Source of the DNA: Acanthaster planci | Taxonomy: Eukaryota; Echinodermata; Asteroidea; Valvatida; Acanthasteridae | Direction: 5' to 3' | Assembly: GCF_001949145.1 (NCBI RefSeq) | Contig: NW_019091465.1 | Coordinates: forward strand, 7,529 to 30,105 | DNA length: 22,577 nt | Shown: one piece after another, positions 9,674 through 19,060 of the stretch | How positions within the stretch are numbered: the first letter of the stretch is position 1 | Layout of the letters: every line of letters starts with the position of its first letter | The notes under the pieces: model-generated | Seen by the model: the letters and a program-made list of their open reading frames with translations, nothing else | What the model was told of the DNA's origin: nothing | The model's database searches: none | Position numbers and translations under genes: made by a program

Positions 9674-12229
9674 CGTCACTGAAGCCCAGAGGTCAGAAAC
9701 CACCCTGCTGAAAAAATACTCAACGAGCAAAGGCAAGAAATCACTTTCAATGTCTCAGAAATAACAGTACATGACTGTAGGTCCAGCCTAAGTGAGCACC
9801 GTGTCTTAGTATCGGGTAATCAAATTTAGGACCCTCAACTTTATTGTCTAGAATTGTCTACTTCGAGCCTTCACACACGCAGTTCTCAACAGGCAGTTAC
9901 ATCGAGTTCACACCATGGAGGAATACAAATCACACGATGCACTGAGTGGTACATGAGAGGCAAACAGCTTAACACACTGGTCAGGCGGCCAGCATTTGTC
10001 ACCAACCCTGCAGTCCAACGCTGATTGTGTTAGTGAACGGTGAAATGCAGAATAACATTCAATGCACAGTAAGTGAGGACCGTCACCGAACTCGGAACAT
10101 GAAGGTTGGTCATCTGCTTCGCTTAAAAAAGTGCCGGGCAACTTCAAAAATGGCGACGGAGATCTGCGAAGTCCATCGTCAACGATCAGTCATATTCATT
10201 CACGCTCCAGCATGCGTCACATGCATTGTGTGGAGCGCAGATCCTGCATCGATCGACCACATTGTGTACATGCACACACCGCGCCAGTGCCTAGAAACGG
10301 CACCGCCAGGGTCACCACCCGTGTGATTGGTTTGTGACAGGTGATTCATCGTGACAATCGGGAGCCGTAAAGTATGAAAAGCGCCCTCTTTTGACAGTTG
10401 AGAACTCCTGAATCTGAGAGTTTCTCCAATATTATACATGAAGCATATAAAAACTACTCGTGCAGTTCCCTAAAAGCAAAAGCATAAACTGATCCAAGTT
10501 TGTAGAGTGACTGCAGATAAAGGAAATGATCTGAAAGGCCACTGAGCCCCTGGGGCGAAAAAGAAAAGAAAAGAGTTTTCCTAAAATTGAAATGGTTATC
10601 GGTGCTCGTGGCTGTGGAAAAGGGAATGTAGGGTCTTGAGTGCTAACATCATCTTTAGTCACACGTACTGTGCCGAGCAGATGGTTAGTAAGACACTGGC
10701 CCATGGTCTGACCAGTGAAGGTGGAGTAAAAAAAATTAAAAAATAAAAATAAAGGAAGTGGATGTAAGGGAAAAGTGGTGCAAAACGGTACCCTTAGCTT
10801 TGAAGATCTTTAATGTCCAGGAGCCTAAACATCCACGGGTACAGTCCACCAATTAACGTACCACTGAAAACAGTGTAAAATTGGCACTGTTCAGGGTCCC
10901 ATAACATGCATACCAACACTCCTGAGATTTCTGAAACAAAAATGAATTTATTGTCTAGTCCCTAATCTTTCAATTTCTTGTCCATTTTTGGTGGGTTAGG
11001 GCCTTACCAATTACAGCTTTAATTATTCCCACAAAACAAAAATCGCTCCCCCGAAAAGTGATTTTTCCGGAGTCTGGTTGCAGCCATTTTTCAAGTGGCA
11101 ACCCTCAACTTTCTCGGGCACTTAGGACCATTTTTCAACCGTAGTTTTAGTCATTATACTCTAATATGAAAGCTCAAAGACCCAGGAAGTTGATCCTGGC
11201 AACAATTTACACAAGCTCATTATTTGGGGGACTAAACAATCTCCTTTTTAAAAAAGATACCGTGGTGGCACTTTTAATGCTGATGAGCTGGCCAGAAATT
11301 CTCAATTGAATTAATGGACTGCACCCTCGGTGTCATTGGTCCCTTTTACCCTAAAGGTGGGATAAAAAGGACCCCTGGTACTGTTTTGTCCCAATGAACA
11401 CGTGCTTTCTCGTGTGTCATGTACACAAGCTGGCCTAATCGTGAACACAAGAGTACGATCGGTGATTTTTAAGGAGTAGTTGCCTTCAGGACGATCCAGT
11501 TTCATATTTTCAAAAGATCAGCTGACATAAAATGCAGGCTAGATCCGCTTTTTCTAGACAACATGCAGTTTAATACAATGCCTACTATCTGTGAAATTCA
11601 ATCCTCAAGGAAAACGGTGCTCACAATATTGTAATACATGTACTGGATTAGATAATGTCTTGCTTTACTTGCATCTGTATTTATGCAGTGCAAATGACTG
11701 GACGCTCTCCACCATTTGGGTAAACGAGCAGGGTCCGTATTGCCCCTGTATGATATTCCTTCTACCCCAAAGTTCACAAAAGTGAAAAAAAAAAAACTTG
11801 TGTTGTACTAGACAAACCGCGTGACTACGAGTGAAAAACTTTCTTATGTATTTTCACATAAATAACGGTTCAACTTATTCGCACAATATAGAAATATTTC
11901 CCCTTGCCATTTTGAAAAGATACCTCACAATTTTTACAGACTTTGTTCCTGTACCATAGATCACAGAAGTAGAAACATAGGCTGCAGACGCACGTACGAA
12001 AACTTCGAATAATGTCGGCTTGGCTGTTCCAAGCAGTATTGTAAAGTCAACGTTAGATGGCGCCATACCGTTTTCGAGGTAACATTTTAGAAAAGATTTA
12101 CCCCACTTGCTCAACGTGCCTCAGTCCCGTAGTATAGTATTCTAAATTGAAATCTTGAAATGAACCAAATTTTATGCAAGCCGGAGCTAGGTTTTAATTT
12201 GACCCTCATTGCCCTTGGCTGTCTTAAAA
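9674..12229. other. Intergenic region and presumed CXorf65-like promoter
   Basis: The start site of the CXorf65-like gene should lie just right of 9673, but no TATA box or clear initiator was found. A YY1-like word AAAATGGCG occurs at 10147-10155 within a slightly GC-richer patch (about 10100-10330). Open frames on the minus strand at 10704-10432 and 11505-11311 begin with ATG but have no splice-site support or recognisable content. An A-rich run lies at 10728-10753. A moderately long stretch around 11040-11240 may be an old repeat, with ends not found. Confidence 0.35.
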
Positions 12230-12594
12230 ATGGCCACCTCATCAGCAAAATGCCAGTTATCCCACAGCTACTCCACCGATGCTAACTTGCACAAAATATT
12301 TGAAACAGATATTACAAGGGCTATTGCTCTTAAAACACGACTTGAGAATGAGAAGGCTCAACAAATGATTGGAAGACTATCATGTTGAAAGACCATCAGG
12401 ATGAAATCGGCAGAGTGGTAGAATGTGCTAGGCTCGTTCACTCGGAGAGTGCAATTCCAACTGTCGACGTCCGGCAGTTCCCTCGGCCGACCGACTGGGA
12501 AGCATGTGCCCTTAAAGCTACTATTATAAGGGAAGGTTCAATCATGGAGGTAGAATCAACTACAAAATTTACTTCAAGGAAAAAAATCGATTAA
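12230..12594 (+). pseudogene. Coding-like segment split by a one-base frame change (unidentified)
   Basis: Not recognised. An ATG with strong context (AAAATGG) at 12230 follows an in-frame stop. It opens 52 codons (MATSSAKCQLSH..., then a charged helical stretch with KTRLENEKAQQMIGRL) to a TGA at 12386-12388. A second frame, shifted by one base, opens at 12382 for 70 codons (KDHQDEIGRVVECARLVH..., then PRPTDWEACALKATI) to a TAA at 12592-12594. Read across the overlap, the two have consistent charged, coiled-coil-like character, which suggests one ancestral coding exon or retrocopy with an indel near 12382. There is no poly(A) tail and no target duplication, and no GT donor near the shift could splice around it. 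Chance overlap of two random frames remains possible. Confidence 0.3.
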
Positions 12595-13180
12595 ACCACC
12601 CGTGTTGATTGCGACAGTTAGTCTCGCGGTTGTTACCTAATCTGTGCCCGACCTGCCAATCAGTCTTTTTATTTGTTTACCCAAGAAAGACTTTGGAGCG
12701 CTGAACTGAAACGGTTTTGATTGAACCCGGACGTATGTGTGAGAGCTGAAAAGATGGTATGGTGTATACGGAACCATAACGACAATGACGTACCCTTTAA
12801 CCCCCTAGCCCAGTGGGTATTATTACATTTGATTGGGGTGCGTATTTTTTTCTCAAGAGAGTTGTGCAACTAGTTGCGTTACCCAAGTAGCGATCATAAA
12901 GTGAGGATATTTTCCTGTATTTTACGTAGAAAATCGCTGGACGATGAAACTGGAGCCAAGAATGGAAGTACACTAATGGATATTTAACTAGGAAATCACC
13001 AGCAACTTTTTGAAGGGTTTGCGGCCTCTAGTTGTGTGGAAATATAGTGGCGGAATTGAGGGGGAAATGGGGACTAGCGCCAGCGGGGACGGCCGGGTAA
13101 CCGGCAATGGCCGACCGTGTCGTCGTGCGGATCACTCGCTGACCAACTCTCACAGAAAACGCAAACTTTCGTCGGCGCAA
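12595..13180 (+). promoter_or_regulatory. 5' flank and likely 5' UTR of the cysteine-rich secreted-protein gene
   Basis: GC and CpG content rise from about 13020 to 13260 (for example GGGGACGGCCGGGTAACCGG), as expected of a promoter and first exon in an AT-rich genome. No canonical TATA box was found. An in-frame ATG at 13067 in strong context (GAAATGG) precedes the preferred start at 13181. Whether it is used depends on the transcription start, which I cannot place. Confidence 0.35.
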
Positions 13181-14619
13181 ATGAGCTGGTCTAGGGGAGT
13201 GTTGGTGCTGGTGGTGGTTTTCGGATCATTCCTTGTCGGTGAAGTCGAGGGTGAGTCGTTAATATCTGAGATTTGTCCTTCAGTCATATTTGTCTTCATT
13301 AAATCCCCGGTGTCAGTTATTGTCAATTTGACCGGACCGTGGACCTGGAGGTCCATCGGTGGTTTGACTGTGGAGGTACGGTACATGCGCGGTGCTCTTG
13401 GTTTGACAGATTTGCCACACAGGTGGTTGTGTGCAACGCATATATACAACGTATGTGCAACACCATTTCGTGTGGAGATTATTGTTCTGCACAGCCAAAA
13501 AACAAAAACAAACAAACAAACACAAAACAAACAAAACAACAAGAAGAAACCAAAATGAGATGGAGGTTTGCATGGAGACATAGAGATCCATCAACGCTGT
13601 AGAATTTTTGCATTTGGAGAAAAAAATAGTGTTGAAATTCTGGTCACAAAACTTTTGAAGCATTGTTTTATATTGCCCATGGAGGATGCTCATTTATTTG
13701 CTGGCCAATTTTTTCCACAAAAACGTCCTTGTGAAATCTCAGTGGATGTTGAACAAAGAGTAAACATAAAATTAATAAAATTCAATGGTAGTAATCGTAC
13801 ATATATGTATTGTGACGGAAATTTTTGTAATGTAAACTTTCAGCAGCCAGTTGGTTTTTGAAGTGATGGCATATGATTTAGAAAACAAAGATTTGCAACT
13901 CAATAAAAAAGTGAAATGCTTTTCCATATTTCAAGGGTTGAGACTATCGAAGAAGGAACTCATTAAGGGAAGAATTCCGTACATGGATGCTGCTAATTAT
14001 TAGTGACCTGTTCATCATCTAAAAGCAACAAAGACCCCTTGAAGAAATTGAATTGGAAAGAGAACTCCATATACACATGTACAGACAACTCTAATTTTCC
14101 ATTAAACTGTTACAACAGCCATTAGAAAGTGATGAAATATCCTAATTTAGCTAAGTGAATTAAGTAGTTTCTAAGAAAACACTTTTTTCTAGACAAGACT
14201 CATAGGTTTGTGCACTGGGGCGTCAAGTGTTGTCCATATATGGAACACTTCCCATTAAATTTAGCAGGGAAAATATAAATTTGAGGTACATGTATGTCGA
14301 AATTTGAAAAACACTGACATAGAATTTTTCAGACCTGTCATTGGATTTGTGTGTACTGTCAAGCGGCGTCCATACACTTAACTTTCCCTCTTTAAGATAC
14401 TGCTAGGCTCCAAAATAATAAATTAACCTTCCCCAGTTTGGATGCACAGGATTAAATCAGACTCATTCTTTTGAATTTGTCAGGTTAATCTTGTTTTCTG
14501 CCCTCTTCTGTCATAGGAGTGTGTGACTGTAACAGTGCAGACTGTACAGCGGGTTGCAGTGCAGGAACGTACTGGGACAGCAACGCAACAGCGTGTATAC
14601 AATGTCCGGCTGGATACTA
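13181..14619 (+). CDS. Secreted or membrane protein with cysteine-rich ephrin-receptor-like module (5' part of gene)
   Basis: Exon 1 coding, 13181-13250: MSWSRGVLVLVVVFGSFLVG followed by EVE, a signal peptide with Arg then a long Val/Leu/Phe core. It ends one base into a Gly codon at GAGG|gtgagt. Exon 2, 14517-14619, follows TTCTGTCATAG, restores the frame and encodes GVCDCNSADCTAGC, SAGTYWDSNATACIQC and PAGY. It ends two bases into a probable second Tyr at TACTA|gtaagt. Six Cys with the pattern C-x-AGTY...ACxxCPAGYY match the known ephrin-receptor-like/GCC2_GCC3 (EGF/TNFR-like) repeat style found in SCUBE, SVEP1 and Eph-type ectodomains. An N-glycosylation sequon (NAT) is present. A short module after a phase-1 signal exon suggests a large multidomain ectodomain encoded downstream. 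I found no third exon that accepts phase 2 before 22577. Translation could instead start at 13067, adding 38 residues before the hydrophobic stretch. Confidence 0.65.
13496..13555. repeat. (CAAA)n-type A/C-rich simple repeat
   Basis: About 60 bp of CAAA, CAAAA and ACAA units on the plus strand in intron 1 of the cysteine-rich secreted-protein gene. It accounts for the Lys/Gln/Asn-rich runs in the open frames crossing it. Confidence 0.8.
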
Positions 14620-14642
14620 GTAAGTGTTCAAGGAGCCCATAC

Positions 14643-14834
14643 CAGGCCTAGGCTGTGAGAATTCAGCTTTTTTAACTGATTCCAGCTTGTCCGTTAAGAC
14701 GTTGACCCTGAATTTCAGCTTTTTGTACACCTGGTCTTTACAAAGTGTCCATGAGAACTTGTTACATGGTTGTACATTTCAGCTTTTTGCTAGCTGTTTT
14801 CAGCTTTAATTTTAAGTGGCCACTCACACCCCTG
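14643..14834. mobile_element. MITE-like element, TTCAGCTTTTT family, copy 1
   Basis: This stretch has repeated TTCAGCTTTTT and TTTTCAGCT words and ends CTCACACCCCTG at 14834. It parallels the element at 22068-22247 in word order and orientation. The left end is less clear: TGTGAGAATTCAGC at 14653 matches the family start, preceded by CAGG at 14643. No target duplication was found. It inserted about 25-35 bp after exon 2 of the cysteine-rich secreted-protein gene, within its intron. Confidence 0.45.
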
Positions 14835-15396
14835 CCAAAAACAAACCTTCCCCTGTAACCTGTTAGAAAAGTGTGTGTAGACTTTGTGCGTACCTGTCCA
14901 CAGACATCGAACTGTGGAAACCAAAAGTTATACTTGGACGGACATTCCATTACATTTTTATCACAAGGGGTAGAATTTATCCACCCCGAGCTTAAGTGCG
15001 CCCCAAGTCGACGAAAAAGTAGTACATGTATTTCGGTTCAAATTGTGAACCCAGAATTTACTAACTGAAAACATTTCTGAGAGAAGGATTGAGGCTTTCT
15101 TATTGCTATGCACTTAACAACAATGAATCAGTCAGCAAAGAAGAGAAAAGTTTATACCGGTAGTGCAGGAAAATCTACAGAAACACAGGACTTTTACAAA
15201 CCGATGTACAGTAACATTAAGGCTGAGATGACATCACAGCTTTGCTCATGAATATGGAATACTTATTTGCTGCGTGAAGACGAGCGCACACACATCCCTG
15301 CATGGGCTGCAACATTGTGAACCTGCTATACATGTAGATACTACACATGCGTTGTGGCCGCAGCTGTCACAGCAACATTTACGTACATGTACCAGG

Positions 15397-15416
15397 CCCT
15401 GGCCTACAGGCCAGGG
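15397..15416. repeat. Perfect inverted repeat (8-bp stem, 4-nt loop)
   Basis: CCCTGGCC (15397-15404), loop TACA, GGCCAGGG (15409-15416). The stem is GC-rich in an otherwise AT-rich neighbourhood. There is no T-run or gene end beside it, so it is not a terminator. Function unknown. Confidence 0.6.
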
Positions 15417-16740
15417 TCAGGCAGGTTACTCTACAGGTGCGTGAGAAAGATCCACCACCAGTCACTCGTCTGGTTCCTATTTTGTATTGCGTTGCGGGCT
15501 ACATGTACATATTATAAATGTGTAAGCTTTACAAATATCCGACTACAATGCAACGGACAACATTTTGAGCAAAACTATTTTGTTTTCAACATGTTCAAAA
15601 AGTTGGTCAAAAACGGTCATTTTTGAACCAAGGGATTTTGTTCAAAATTCTGCAGATGAAAGACCAACCCTTTGGCGACATACATGGACATACAGTCTAA
15701 GAAATAAAAATAAAATGTTAAAAATTGTTTGCAAAAAGATCCTTTTTGTTCATAGATTTTAGGGGTGTTACAAACGAGGCGACTAAACGGTATGCACATT
15801 CATCACATGGGCTCGTGTGCGGGATAGAATGTACTGTTTACGAAACCAAATATTACTTTGTTTCTGATGCCATCTGGAGATGGACAACTTGTGTCCTCAT
15901 TTTTATATGAAAGAAAAATATATCGTACAACGTGGGAATGTTTTTTGTAGGCATAATTTTTTTTTTTTTACTTAACATACTGTACACCCCTTTTTTACAA
16001 GTGGAAGTGGCTTTCAGCCCCCTCTCCCACAGGTACTCATGTACATGTATACATGGACATGAGATATTGCTATATTGTACGTACATGTACACGTATGTTT
16101 GTACACGTAGTTGACATATTTACACAAGTCCTTCCATGCACTATGGCCCCCCCAAAAAATGTGCTATAATACACCTAGTACATGTGTGAATTTCCATTGT
16201 CAACTCAGAGTTACATGTATGTAGACACCTTGCACAATGGTTCAGTTTAAAGTCTAGATGTTAATGCTGCGCTCTTGATTCATTGCAATTAGCCAGTTTG
16301 GTTTTCAAACAGCCCATGCCCAGTACCAGGCTATTTGGGAACAGCTACGCATGCGTGCGTGTGTGCAGTAGTTCTACATAGCCATACATGTACATGTACC
16401 AGTACGCAGGCTCATGTGCGCACTTTTTTCCTGAAAGACCTTTGCATCAGGACGCAGGAATGCAGAGTGTGGGTCGTCTGTGAAATGTCCAAACAAGTGT
16501 ATTAAAATTGCCAAGTTGGTGCGTGCAAGATTGTTCATGTACCAGTACAGGCCCCAGACAAATTTAATTAATGTGTAATGCCAGGCCAAGCCCTTGAAAA
16601 TATCTGCCTGCAGCTGATTGATGTGGACATGATAAATGCAGTGTACGGCCTTATCATACCACAGACCCGTTTGAGTAGAGGATCCGTGGTCATACACACA
16701 TGTACATGTACATTGTACATAGTGAACACTGAAACCTAGC

Positions 16741-16753
16741 GTTGCCTGGCAAC
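16741..16753. promoter_or_regulatory. RFX X-box palindrome
   Basis: GTTGCCTGGCAAC is a perfect two-half-site X-box (GTTGCC, 1-nt spacer, GGCAAC), the known target of RFX factors that drive ciliary genes. A further half site GTGGCAACC lies at 16793-16801. No transcription start or ciliary gene could be tied to it, so its use is inference from motif quality alone. Confidence 0.45.
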
Positions 16754-18279
16754 CTGCACAAGGCCCAAAAAGTTGTGTTCAAACAGTCTCCGTGGCAACC
16801 AGTCAACATGCTAGTGGGAGTGTTGGACCATGACTGCTACAGGTGCTATCCCCGCAGTTATCACAGGACTGGTTAAAAGAAATCTGTTGGCCTGATGCAG
16901 AATCGGCCACATGCAAAGAGGAAACTAAATTGGTCAATGAACAGGAACATAGCATGATTGTAGCGGTATGGTACATCGAACTGGGTCTAAAGAACACTAA
17001 TCCATTGTGGTTTAATGCTCTGCTGTGGCAACTCAGACAAGATGTACACTCTAGTCAGCAGTCAATGCCTTGTTTTTCTATTGTTAACAGTGTTCAAAGG
17101 GGGGTAGGGGGTGTCATGCACAATTGGCCACCACAAAGGGGATATTATTACTGGGAAAACTCCTTCAGGCGTTACTTGTAGTTGTAACAGACTTTTTTTA
17201 CTATAAAATCCGCTTACACTCAAAGCAGAAGAAAAAAATTCACTTGTGGGAACTAAGGTATGAAAAGGTTTTGTTTAAGACCCAGTCAGTTGGGGATAGG
17301 GGTCATTCTATAAACTAGGGGTCCAATTTTTTGTGTGTCCCTGTCACACCCTACAGATGATTTTGTGTGTTCAAATTTGTACCTTTTAATTTCCAAGAGT
17401 GATGAATCAATGCAGATTACCTGCCAAGCAAATAGAAATTGCTTGAAATCAATTTCAGTGATATTTCCATGTCAAATGACTCGGGTTAGATGTAAAAATG
17501 TCATACTTTTGGACCTGAATTTATAGAAGGATATATATCTCGTGTATATTGTACAAATCAAGCACAAAATATGTACTACATGTACTGGTAGTACAAATGT
17601 ATACATGAGCCAAATAGTGTGTGCTACATGTACATTCAGGGAAGATTTTGCAGACCTGGAAGGCAGCCATTTTAGGCTAATATGCCCAAAGTTTTGTTTT
17701 GAATAAGTAATAAATATTGACTTGTGTTATTATTAAACGAGATGTTTCGAATCATTCCTACGCATGTTATTGGTTCAGTTTATTCGGAAAAAATATGTAG
17801 AGTTTCTGTTCCTGAATTTTGGCGGAAGTTTTTATATATTTTTGGAGAAGGATTTATTTATCAGAACACCAGCACCTCATTCTCTAAGTGGTTGATTTTT
17901 TTGGTCATTTTTGGGTCTTAAAATGTGAATGCTTCAATGCCACAAATACCGTGCAATTCCAAACACACACCAAAAATAGCAGTTACATACATACGTATAC
18001 ATCTATACACATGTATAACCATCATTACACATTATGACCACAGTCATAAAAATTGGAGCAGCATTGTGTACAATGTACATGTACACGTATAGTGCTTTAA
18101 AGTAGACGTGAGATTAGGTATGTTTGACTTGAATACATACTGTACATGTACAGAGCTGGCTTGCATTGTGTTATTTCTTTTCTGGAAGTACATGTACATG
18201 TACCGGTACATCATTTAAATGGAGAAAGCAACAACATTTTGTTTTTTTTGTAAATAAAATACACATGTAAATTTCCATG

Positions 18280-18400
18280 TGCTGGAACCCGGTGTCATCC
18301 AAGGCAGATACCGGGCAGTGCATGGTTCCATAGCTCTGCATATGTGACGAATTCCATGGGGTGCTTGGGCGCCTCACGCACCCCCTTAGCCACGCCACTG
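18280..18400. mobile_element. Fragment of a hAT-like element (right terminus only)
   Basis: The stretch ends GCCACGCCACTG at 18400. Its reverse complement, CAGTGGCGTGGC, closely resembles the terminus of the complete MITE at 8781-8995. The GC-rich CGCCTCACGCACCCCC just inside fits a subterminal region. The left boundary (18280) is arbitrary, and no matching left terminus or target duplication was found. Confidence 0.4.
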
Positions 18401-18669
18401 AAAGTACACTGTAGCTATAAATCTCTGATAAATAGATAAAAGACTGGTACGGTACAATGTAGCTGCAGCAATCAGTTCATTATGAAAATAGAGCGATCTG
18501 AAGTACACGTACACTTCACAAAGCTTCAACATGAACAGACAAATCATTTTGATGCAAACCTACAGTATATGTAGTATTAAAGAGATTCAAAACATGGTTT
18601 TCTTTATGTCTGTGTCATGGTCTGGTACATTGGAGTTTATAACATACATGTACATGTACATGTACCTAC

Positions 18670-19060
18670 AGTTGGGGAGTCAGGTTGGCAAGGTACATGT
18701 ATATGTAGTTCTTTCCTCGCCTTCCACCTCTGTGGTCCCGGGTTCGATTCCCGGCCTGGTCCACATGTGGAATGGGTTTCCAGTCCCTGCCTGACTCCGT
18801 GGGTTTTACCTAGAACATTCCTCTGGGGTTTTCCTCCCACCTCTAAAACTGTAACTGCTTCTTACTGTCTCCTCTTTACTAATGTTGGTGAATGTGGGTC
18901 GTTTGGCGGCTGCCTGAGGCACCCGTGTATGCCATCGGCTCAACTACATGTATGTTTAAATGTATTCATTGTTCCATGCTTAATGTCTTCATTGTACAGC
19001 GCATTTGAACATATCTACTTTATATGAAATTCGCGCTTTATAAATGAATAAATTATTATT
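18670..19060 (+). mobile_element. tRNA-derived SINE
   Basis: A pol III B box GGTTCGATTCC (18741-18751) lies 55 bp after a degenerate A box TGGCAAGGTA (18686-18695), indicating a tRNA-type head. A C/T-rich body follows (TTTTCCTCCCACCTCTAAAACT). The 3' end reads GCGCTTTATAAATGAATAA then ATTATTATT, a tail form I associate with SINE families of many marine invertebrates. CATACATGTA occurs on both sides (18643-18652 and 19063-19072) and could be the target duplication, but that word is common locally. Open frames across it are by-products. Confidence 0.7.

Larger units (their letters stand above)
14835..18669. other. Long intron or intergenic DNA, no exon supported
   Basis: Probably intron of the gene starting at 13181, or intergenic. 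I looked for Cys-rich exons able to accept phase 2 and found none. It contains a perfect 8-bp hairpin at 15397-15416, an RFX-type X-box at 16741-16753, many TACATGTA palindromes (dense at 16030-16095, 16384-16400, 16690-16715, 17576-17635 and 18060-18206) and a hAT-like terminus at 18400. Open frames at 16697-16374 (minus) and 16843-17181 (plus) open on GTG and are not supported as genes. Confidence 0.4.

Noticed and set aside
10027-10326. 99-codon plus-strand frame containing ATGGCGACGGAG in a YY1-like context
   Set aside because: It opens on GTG; the internal ATG frame has no donor or recognisable protein. The ATGGCG word is better read as a possible promoter motif.
13568-13861. 97-codon plus-strand frame in intron 1 of the receptor-like gene
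   Set aside because: It opens on TTG, lies between well-supported exons 1 and 2, and has no acceptor keeping the frame with exon 1.
16374-16697. 107-codon minus-strand frame near the X-box
   Set aside because: It opens on GTG in ACATGT repeat sequence. No splice signals or family resemblance were seen, although proximity to the X-box makes it worth a transcript check.
16843-17181. 112-codon plus-strand frame beginning next to CCCCGCAG
   Set aside because: It opens on GTG, does not accept phase 2 from the upstream gene without an immediate stop, and has no recognisable domain.
18637-19027. Open frames on both strands giving GPGRESNPGP and GPGFDSRPGP peptides
   Set aside because: These are translations of the SINE pol III B-box region, a familiar false protein.
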